Shown: positions 56,410 through 64,000 of the stretch, in pieces | Numbering within the stretch: the stretch's first letter is position 1 | Layout: each line of letters begins with the position of its first letter | Assembly: GCA_037501455.1 (NCBI GenBank) | Contig: CM074862.1 | Span: forward strand, 77,774,501-77,838,500 | Source: Lantana camara | Taxonomy: Eukaryota; Streptophyta; Magnoliopsida; Lamiales; Verbenaceae | Direction: 5' to 3' | DNA: 64,000 nucleotides | Program-made: the position numbers and the translations under genes | Notes under the pieces: model-generated | What the model was told of the DNA's origin: nothing | Database searches by the model: none | Seen by the model: only the letters and a program-made list of their open reading frames with translations

Positions 56410-57131
56410 TTGGATATGAATGGTATTGGTGTTGATTCGGTCGGAAAAGGTGGTGGTCTTGCTTTATTGTGGCTTAAGGATGTTGATATTACTCTCTATA
56501 ATTTTGCGGTAAATCATATTGATGTACTTGTGTCTGTTTTTGGGTCCGATCATGAGTGGAGATTTACAGGATTCTATGGGGTTTCGGAACGGCATTGCAG
56601 ATCGGTTTCTTGGGATTTAATTAGACGATTAAAACAGTCCTCGTCAAGTCCATGGCTCATCAGTGGGATTTTAATGAAATTTTGAATAATGGAGAAAAAT
56701 AAGGCGGTAATGATCGTGCTCATCGTCAAATGGAAGATTTTGTCAATCCTATAAGGGATTCGGGCTTATCGGATCTTGGTTTCTCCAGGTTCCCCTACAC
56801 TTGGACGAAGAACAGTATTGACCCTCATACGATCAGAGCTAGATTGGACCGTTCTCTAGCGTCTGATGATTGGCTAATTCTCTTCCCTAATGCTTGTGTT
56901 ACTCATTTGAAGGCCTTGTGCTCTGACCATGTACCCATACTGACAACCTTCTTGCCTCAACAGCGTTCCCGGAAACGGAAGAATTGGCCCTTTCGATTCG
57001 AGGCGTGTTGGGTGAAATCGGACGACTGTCGTCGTATCATCTCTGAGTCTTGGGAAGGGACTTTAACCGATACTGTAGCCTATCATGTTCTTGCCGCTTC
57101 GGAGAAATGTAAAGTGGGCTTGATCAATTAG
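56410..57131 (+). pseudogene. LINE 2 endonuclease (APE-like)
   Basis: Two frames are visible. 56410-56685 has VGKGGGLALLWL and EWRFTGFYGVSE, strands of the endonuclease/exonuclease/phosphatase fold. 56730-57131 has DLGFSRFPYTWTKN and RLDRSLASDDW, followed by LCSDHVPILTTF, which contains the S-D-H catalytic motif. The enzyme nicks target DNA. A frame break near 56685, where the N-D catalytic region would lie, destroys it. Confidence 0.82.
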
Positions 57132-57139
57132 AGAAAAGG

Positions 57140-58890
57140 TATCAAAAGAGATCAGAATGTTGATTTGGAGTGGCTGGAAAATAGGCTTAAGAGTTTGAAA
57201 GAAAGCACCATTACTCCTGATGTCAAGGATGAGATGAATCTTTTGAAGGAGCAGATTGGCTCTATACTTATTCAGGAAGAGATTGTGTGGAAGCAAAGGG
57301 TGAAAGCGCAATGGCTCCGAGAGGGGGATAGGAATACTAAATTTTTCCATCTTAAGGCAAAACAACGGGAGAAAAATAACCACATTGCTTCTCTCAGAGA
57401 ATGGTACAGAGTGTACTTCGGAGGAGTGGATTCGTGGTATCATCGAGAATTATTTTGGGCACATTTTTTCTTCCAATTGCTGCTCGGACCTCGAGTTGGA
57501 TGATGGGCTTAATCTGGTGCCAAGGAGAGTCAGTTATGACATGGAAGACAACTCTTCACCCCTTTCTCACCTGAAGAGGTAACTTGTGCTCTCAAAAGTA
57601 TGTACCCTTTAAAATCCCTGGGGCCGGATGGTCTTCTCCCTTACTTTTTCCAGCACTATTGGGATATTGTGGGACATGTTGTTGCTTGTGTTCTGGATTT
57701 CCTTAATTGTGGGAACTTTGATAAGAAACTTAATTTTACACAAGTGTTGTTGATCCTAAATGCAAGTCACTTGAGGTTATCACTCAATTCAGGCCTATTA
57801 GTTTGTGCAATGTTGTCTATAAACTTGCTTCTAAGGTCTTAGCTAACCGTATCAAACCTTTCCTCAATTCTCTTATCTTCTCGAGTCAACCTGCTTTCAT
57901 TTCCAATCGTTTGATAACTGAGAATGTTCTAGTTGCCTTTGAGATTAATCACTTTTTGAAGTGAAACAATACATGAAAGGAAGGTTATTTCAACCTGAAG
58001 CTCGATATGAACAAAGCTTATGACCGTGTCAAAAGGCGGTTCCTCGAACGATTACTGGTCAGGGTAGGTTTTCCTCCCAGTTCATTTCTAGAATTATGAC
58101 TTGCATTTCGACTGTTTCTTATTCGTTTCTGCTGGATGGTTGTGAATTTGGTTCTTTGGTCCCGGAGGGGGGGATTCGTCAAGGAGATCCTCTCTCCCCT
58201 TATCTTTTTCTCTTATGTGCAGAAGTGTTATCCCTTTTATTACAGGCGGAGTAGAGAAATGGTAATTTAAAAGGTATATATTTCTGTATATTGAGGTGCC
58301 CCGATAATTTCCCATTTGCTCTTTGCTGATGACACAATGATTTGCGGGTGGGCTAATAAGGAAACTATGTTATGTATTAAGGGTGTGTTGGACCGATACA
58401 GTAGGCTTTCGGGACAGATTATGAACTTCCAAAAATCTTCTATCGCATTTAGCAAGAACGTGGAAGCTACGATACAGACGGAGCTATCAGAGGTACTTTG
58501 TGGAGAAGCTTGATCTTTATCTAAGGTTGCCTTTGGTGGTGGGAAGGTCCAGAAAGGAGGTTTTTGCTGGTATACTTGATAAAATTAAAAAGAGAGTACA
58601 GGGCTTTTCTGAAAAACTCCTTTCCAAGGCTGGGAAAGAGGTGCTCATCAAGGCGGTGTTGCAAGCGATCCCAGCTTACGCTATGAATTGCTTCCTCCTC
58701 CCTGATGGTCTCATTCATGATATTGATGCTACTTTGGCACTTGGTAGCATAATTTGGGGGGGGGGGATCGGCAGTTATATTGGTTTGCTTGGCGTAAGCT
58801 GTGCCCACATAAGAAGGAGGGAGGTTTGGGGTTTCAAGTGTTCAAGCTGTTCAACATGGCTATGCTGGCTGAGCAGCTATGGCGTTTAAT
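57140..58890 (+). pseudogene. LINE 2 reverse transcriptase
   Basis: The linker (57165-57400: VKAQWLREGDRNTKFFHLKA) leads to the RT domain: SLGPDGLLPYFFQHYWD (about 57612-57665), RPISLCNVVYKL (another frame, about 57790), a palm start near 58000 and the grip motif GIRQGDPLSPYLF (58168-58206). The catalytic box LFADDTMICG (58320-58350) is intact, unlike in LINE 1. The thumb follows (58500-58700). At least four frameshifts or stops are present. Confidence 0.82.
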
Positions 58891-60240
58891 TCGATATCCT
58901 GATAGCCTCATTAGTCGGATCTTGAAGGCTAAGTATTTCCTTAAGTACGATATGTGGGGTGCTTCGTTAGGGCGCTCTCCCTCTTACACGTGGAGAAGTC
59001 TTTTTGCGGCAAGGTACTTGTTAGCAGCTGGGTCACGATGGAGAGTTGGGGAGGGTAGATCTATCCATGTTTGGAGAGACAGATGGCTCCCTCAAGGCCC
59101 AAACTTCAAACCTCGGTATCGTCAGGGGGTGACCATCACTCTGGATTAGGTTTCGGATCTTTTCAGACCGGGGTTTATGGAATGGGATGCGGAGTTAGTG
59201 AAGAATATGTTTAATGATAGGGATGCTTCAAAGATACCGAGTATTCCCCTTGGTACGTCTCTGAGACAAGACTCTTTATTGTGGCACTACAACAAAGATG
59301 GCAAATTCTCGGTGAGAAGCGCTTATAACCTTGCGGTTGATATTGCCAATAGAGGAACAACCTCCTTTACGTCGACACACAATCACGCCATCTGGAAGGT
59401 GATTTGGAACTTAAAGATTCAACCGAAAATTAAAAACTTTCTTTGGAGATGTTGTCACGATATCTTACCAATCGGAAGTAATTTGGGCCGCCGGCATTGT
59501 GTAATGGATGTTGTTTGTATTCATTGTGGAGCTCACGAGGAAGATATGTCTCATGCGTTGTTTCGCTGTCCCTATGCGAGACGGATATGGGCGATGTCGC
59601 ACATTCCCTCGCGACTGATACAACCATGCCACGAGAATATCTGTAATGGTTTGGTGCATTTATTTAAGGAATTGGATAGCAGGGAAGGTGGTAGAGTTGT
59701 GGTGATCTTGTGGGCGATCTGGGCTACACGAAATAAGCAGCACGCTGAAGATAAGTTATGGTAGACCCATGAAGTTTTAGACTATGCGGCACATAATGTG
59801 GCTCCAGTTTAGGAGATTGATGAGGAAGGTTTCCAGGCCCAACCTAGCTCCTATAGCGAGCATTGGACGAGATTGGGGCGCGACTGGGTCAAAATAAACT
59901 TCGATGGAGCGGTGTTCAATGATTCTTGTGCTATTAGTATTGGAGTTGTGGTGCGTGATTCGGAGGGAAGAGTTGTGGCTTGGGAAACGGACCGAAGGAG
60001 CTATACGGTTGATCCCTTAGTTGCTGAAGTACGGGCTGCCCTCTCCGCAGCCAGATTGGGATGATACATCCTTGAAGACATCAAAGTCACTTGTGCGTGT
60101 TTTGAGGAGTTCCGTTTCTCTTTTTGCAAACGTGATGCTAATGTAGTAGCCCACTCGTTCGCTCGTAATGCGTCTTCAGCCTGCGTTGGTTTTTCTGATT
60201 TTCCGTCCTTTGTTTCGGACACTGTTTTAGCTGATGTTAG
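58754..60240 (+). pseudogene. LINE 2 C-terminal zinc region and RNase H
   Basis: 58754-59149 is the region after RT (KLCPHKKEGGLGFQVF). 59177-59764 is a zf-RVT-type segment with FSVRSAYNLAVD, IWNLKIQPKIKNFLWRCC and a C-x2-C ... H ... C pattern (VCIHCGAHEEDMSHALFRC). 59870-60240 is RNase H-like (WVKINFDGAVFND with the first Asp, later VAEVRAALSAARLG with the Glu), broken by a stop at about 60064. The stretch between the Glu and the final DANVVAH motif is shorter than in LINE 1. Confidence 0.8.
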
Positions 60241-60301
60241 TTAAGTTGGCCAGTTCGGCCCCCGTAAAAAAAATCACGGAAAAAAAAGAATAGTATAATT
60301 G

Positions 60302-60850
60302 ATTTCATCGGACTTTATTTCTTGCACGTTTTCTTAATTTTTTTTTCTCTCATCACTTTTCTTCTTAACTTCTGTTTTCTCTCTCATCACTTTCATTTTT
60401 TTTTTTTATAATTTTTATCACTTTTCACTTATATTTTAAAATTTTATAATAAAAAATATGATATTATCTTATGCTACCTAATTTATTTATCATAATTTAG
60501 TGAGCATATTAAAAATAATTATAAAATATATATTTAATAAAAAAATAAATTAATATATTTATACAATAATAATTTTTTATTTATATATACATTATATTAG
60601 TATAAATTATATTTCCAGGAATCAAATACAAAACATTTGATTAAACTAACATCATATCAAAGTATCCACCTTTGAATGAGGCAAATTAATCGGGAATTCC
60701 TCGAAATATGTACATTTGATTGAGGCAAATTAGTTGCGAATTCCTCGAGGGTAATTCTGTCATTCCCCAGAAATCCCCTACAGTGCTACAAATAGAACAA
60801 CCGACCCACCGAAATCCCCCAGCAAAATCTCTCCGAAGGATCCCCAAGCA
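60302..60850 (+). promoter_or_regulatory. Upstream region of the F-box/SNF2 gene
   Basis: An AT-rich part (to about 60660) is followed by a less AT-rich 190 bp before the ATG. A weak TATA-like CTACAAATAG lies at 60786-60795. A near-repeat of about 30 bp containing GAGGCAAATTA and GAATTCCTCGA occurs at 60677 and 60721. Transcription start is not determinable by eye. Confidence 0.4.
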
Positions 60851-61326
60851 ATGGAAACGGACGACGTCGGACCAGCGGCGGACTACAAGCTCTGTGGTTA
60901 CCTCCGGGTGGTGGTTGCAGTTCCCGGCGACGCATCTATTCCCCTCAAATCCATCTGCTGCATCGCTGGCGAACCCCCTAACGTGTACTTCGTGGCTCAA
61001 AACGACCTCCGTTTGACCCCCATTGGCAAGCCGGAGTCTGTCGATGCCAAAGCGACGCCGTCTGTGAAGAAGCGGTGGAGCAGGATTGGGATGGTCCACG
61101 GATCAATTAGCGTGGTGAACCAATTGCACGCACTCGTGACGCACAAATGTTTGAAAGTTGTGGCGCGAATCGTGAAGACGTCACCGCGCGAGAGAGAAAT
61201 CGAGGGTGGAACTGGGGAAGTTAGGGCTATAGTGTTAGTGGATGTGTACTTGCCGATAGCTTTGTGGTCTGGATGGCAGTTCCCGCGGTCGAGCTCCATT
61301 GCTGCCGCACTTTTTAAGCACGCGAG
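60851..61326 (+). CDS. F-box/SNF2 helicase protein, exon 1
   Basis: The ATG at 60851 opens 158 codons plus two bases, starting METDDVGPAADYKLCGYLRV. The protein resembles the N-terminal part of Arabidopsis At3g54460, an F-box protein with a SNF2-type helicase region. It contains DYKLCGYLRVVVAVPG, VYFVAQNDLRLTPIG and an LVDVYLPIALWSGWQFPRSS segment, then SIAAALFKHA. No signal peptide or membrane segment is seen. The donor is GCGAG|GTGTGTGAT (phase 2). The ORF that continues past it ends in hydrophobic, non-homologous residues, which supports splicing here. It is the only intact host gene; GC content rises sharply relative to its surroundings. Its role is not established; the family is thought to act in chromatin or protein turnover. 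Confidence 0.85.
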
Positions 61327-63499
61327 GTGTGTGATATTTATGATTCTCCTTTTCCGTTTCATTGGTTCAAGTTTAGCTGCATTATTGTATGTTTGGTTGA
61401 GTTTTGTTCTTCTTGAGTTTGTTGAGGTAGGGGGTTTTGTGTTCTGGGGGTTTTAGGATGGTATCTGGTCATAAACTCCTGCATCTTAGGATGAGCATTA
61501 TTCCAATTGCTTATGTTAGATAGTTTAATGTGGAAAATTTTTGTAAGAGTTCCATGTTGTAGCTTTTGATTCTTGGTAAAGGCCTGTAGTCCTCACGAGC
61601 TTGGATGGAAATTTTCCTTGCTTAACCTATTGAGGACCTGTTTGAGGTTGCTGACTACTCAAGATGATAAGACACTCTTGAGGTCTGTTGATAAAGCTAT
61701 TATCGCACAAATGTAATAGAGAAATGCAGTAGTGCTTAAAGTATACTCTTATTTCCCCCCCGACACACTTTTGATGAAACTCTTAGAATGCGCATTTGAT
61801 GCATAGATTATAGTGATTCATGAATAACATTCCATTTCCCTGACATTTTTTTGTACTATTTTGTTATGACCTATAAAAATTATCTGTACGTTACTAGCTG
61901 AGTATCATATATGTATATATATAAATAAAAACAAAAATCTTAATAAATTAGTCTATAGACATACTAAGTCATTATTGGATAGTTATCACACTATATCTTG
62001 AACAATATAAAATTACGTACAAAATAATTTTGATAATTTATAAGCAAGTACCGGCATGATTCATAAAAATAATATCAACCTAGCGAATTCTCTCCCTGCA
62101 AAAATTCATTCATGTATGTATTAACTAGCTTATCTGTGAATCCTTTGGCCAAAATTTTATTGGTTTGTTTGCTGTATTTCCTACAGAAATTCGTAACGTG
62201 CTCGACCATATGTATTAAATGCTTTACCTTTCCATTTTATATTTAACATATTAACTAACTAGGCTTGTGAGTTGAAAAGTTCTTGTTTGGAAAACATACG
62301 CCTGGTCTACTTGAGACCTTTTTGACCATGGGATGTAGGTAGTGAAAACAACCCACACAAGTAGATGACTAATTGGGACATCATCAATATTGAGTCGTTT
62401 GGTTAAACCCCTGATAGCAAGATTACCAATGGGCAGAAGTAGCTTGTCAGATGTCTTATGTCAATTCAGTAGCTTAAGACGAGTTTTTTTTTTTTTTTAT
62501 GTTTTGATGCGAAGCCATTTAAAGGTGATGCTATGAACTCCCATGATTTCTGTTGAAGATGTCATCACTCCATATATAAATGACGTCCCATATACCCTCC
62601 ATAAGGGTATTATTTCCTTCAGCCAATTCAAGCTAATTGGGGGTTAAGAAAGCACTACATGATGGATTCCACTACGTAGGAAATAACTCCACTTTTTACA
62701 CTTATAGATGCCTCATTCAATAAAACTGAATTTTATTGTTCACTTTACTTGCTTTCTCTCTCTGGATTTTGTATTCTTAGCTCTAATTAATAATTAATTA
62801 CACATTTTCCGCTAGAGCTTGCTTGATTATTGGAGAGTATAAGTTGGGGAAGTCTCTGTCAGCCCCTGACGGTTTGTGTTGCAACACTCCAGATCTACCA
62901 GAGGACCTTATCTGGATTTTTCTCACCTAGACAGACTTAGTAAAGTTTCCCAGATCTATAAGAATTCAAACAAATTTCAGTGATGGACTTTTTTCCTAAT
63001 AAATATAAATGTCAAGTATTATATTACCTCTTTTGGTAATATTCGTTCTTACTTATATTATGAATCCCCAAAACAACTGTCCTTTGTATTTTTCTGCTAT
63101 GCCTGTATTAATATCCAATGCTGGATGAGGAGACACAAGTCATATCCCAAATTCTTTTGCTCTTTCCTTTTCTTGTTTGTTTTCTGATGTCCTCTCTAAT
63201 GGACTTGGAACTGGTTGTTGGATTGATTTTGAGCTTGAATAGCCTGAAAAGCCATATTGGAGTAACATTTATACCTGGTTTTTTTTTTTTTTTGACTTTA
63301 TTAGTGAATGCCTAATTTTGATGCGACAGGCTTCGGTAGCTTGACTGATTGTGAATTCTACGATGACCTTGAATTGCCATTTTTCTCAATCAAGGCTGAA
63401 TATATTTCTAATATTGGCTTAGACTCAGAGTCCATTATCTTACAGTAAAGCACTTACCTTGTTGCTGATTCTAATGTAGCTTATAAATGTTACTGGCAG
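61327..63499 (+). other. Intron 1 of the F-box/SNF2 gene (2173 bp)
   Basis: It runs from GTGTGT to TTACTGGCAG, is T-rich throughout and has no recognisable coding or transposon domain. An alternative acceptor ATGCGACAG at 63329 would give a stop three codons later, which argues against it. Confidence 0.75.
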
Positions 63500-64000
63500 C
63501 TGCGATTGGGAAGCTAGAAGTTTGATGCTCGAAACCTGGAAGTTGGATCCTAATGATTACTATAGCATTTGGAGTGTAGCAGACTGTCATGTCCTTGGCT
63601 GTAGATGGCAGTGCAGTGCACCTGAGAACCATAAGAAGAAAAAACCTTTTGAACTCCAGGAAATTTTTAAGAGTTTACCCTGTGTGACAAAGAAGATAGA
63701 CTCTATTAGCTCAAGACTAAAACCAGCTGACTCTTGTCAATCCGGTATCTGGGTGCTGTCTGATGATGTTTTGGTTAATATATTAACTACCCTAAGCCCA
63801 ATTGACCTTTTTAAGATTTCTTTGACATGCCACCATTTAAGGAATTTGGCTGCGTCTATCATGCCATGTATGAAACTTAAACTCTATCCTCATCAACAGG
63901 CTGCAGTTGAGTGGATGTTACAGCGTGAGAGGGAACCTGAAGTCTTACAACATCCTCTTTTTATGGATTTCAGAACTGAAGATGGGTTTGATTATAATAT
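63500..64000 (+). CDS. F-box/SNF2 helicase protein, exon 2 (runs off the window)
   Basis: After the acceptor TGGCAG|C, the phase-2 codon joins to read S-C-D-W-E and the frame stays open to position 64000. Residues about 160-235 (WKLDPNDYYSIW, CHVLGCRWQCSAPENHKKK) hold a Cys-rich segment. The F-box is at about residues 240-275 (GIWVLSDDVLVNILTTLSP, then LFKISLTCHHLRNLAAS), the part that would bind Skp1 in an SCF ubiquitin ligase. At about 285 the SNF2 region begins with KLYPHQQAAVEWMLQRE, equivalent to the Q/N-terminal motif before the ATP-binding site. Walker motifs, the zinc finger and the C-terminal helicase domain must lie outside. The F-box directly ahead of SNF2 is the distinctive order of the At3g54460 family. 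Confidence 0.88.

Larger units (their letters stand above)
56376..60286 (+). mobile_element. LINE 2 (L1-type), 5'-truncated
   Basis: The 15-bp duplication AGAATAGTGTAATTG (56361-56375) / AGAATAGTATAATTG (60287-60301) has one mismatch. The 3' end has A-runs. It begins within the endonuclease domain, so ORF1 is missing. It is of the same family and orientation as LINE 1. Confidence 0.85.

Noticed and set aside
48595..60286. Tandem duplication of one LINE
   Set aside because: Both LINEs have different truncation points and separate target duplications, so they are independent insertions of one family.
61327..61456. Read-through of exon 1 to the stop at 61456 as an intronless 201-residue protein
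   Set aside because: The last 40 residues are compositionally different, a good donor lies at 61327, and the phase joins perfectly to exon 2 at 63500.
63118..63315. 65-residue hydrophobic ORF as a gene or exon
   Set aside because: It lies in a T-rich intron; poly-T explains the Phe/Leu-rich translation, and the flanking exon phases do not use it.

Overview
The window is nuclear DNA of a flowering plant, probably a eudicot; I cannot name the species. It is AT-rich and consists almost entirely of nested transposable elements. One host gene enters at the right edge: an F-box plus SNF2-helicase protein that resembles Arabidopsis At3g54460. I see no rRNA, tRNA, organellar or CRISPR sequence.

Positions 1-633 are the end of a CACTA-type DNA transposon with CCGACGG-rich subterminal repeats. 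Positions 637-38128 are a four-level nest. The oldest layer is a Tat-like Ty3/gypsy element (minus strand), whose 5' LTR is 37438-38128. An Athila-like gypsy element (minus, LTRs 1906-3441 and 34246-35783) sits in its protease/pol region. A Ty1/copia element (minus, LTRs 12516-14466 and 27954-30079) sits in the Athila pol gene. An 8.7-kb LTR element carrying only gag (plus, LTRs 16837-20361 and 22009-25533) sits in the copia integrase region. LTR divergence sampled by eye follows this order: about 5% for Athila, 2-3% for copia, and five differences in 3525 bp for the innermost element. The downstream ATHILA-type ORF of the Athila element is broken by a 440-bp MITE-like element (5614-6053) and a 2.67-kb solo LTR (6227-8892). 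A second MITE-like element lies at 10496-11164.

Positions 38129-60300 hold a hAT-like MITE (38505-39212) and a 6.0-kb non-autonomous Athila derivative (39626-45637). That derivative keeps a gag knuckle, a protease-like ORF and an integrase C-terminal remnant. Two 5'-truncated L1-type LINEs follow (45870-55092 and 56376-60286, both plus). The first LINE contains two solo LTRs (45919-48589 plus, 48780-52930 minus). The three solo LTRs and the gag-only element share long LTRs starting TGTAAC(A/G)(G/C)CCC-like and ending in TACA, which suggests one broad lineage, probably Tekay/Del-like.

Exon 1 (60851-61326) and part of exon 2 (63500 to the window end) of the host gene are separated by a 2173-bp intron. 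The LINE 3' end lies about 565 bp upstream of its start codon.

The least ordinary signals are arrays of short CpG-rich palindromes inside the Athila LTRs and, independently, inside two solo LTRs. Their flanking arms change together so that the dyads are kept. Others are the gag-only element with very long LTRs and splice-like signals, and the protease plus integrase-tail derivative with open reading frames. All of this comes from reading the sequence; no alignment or database search was run.
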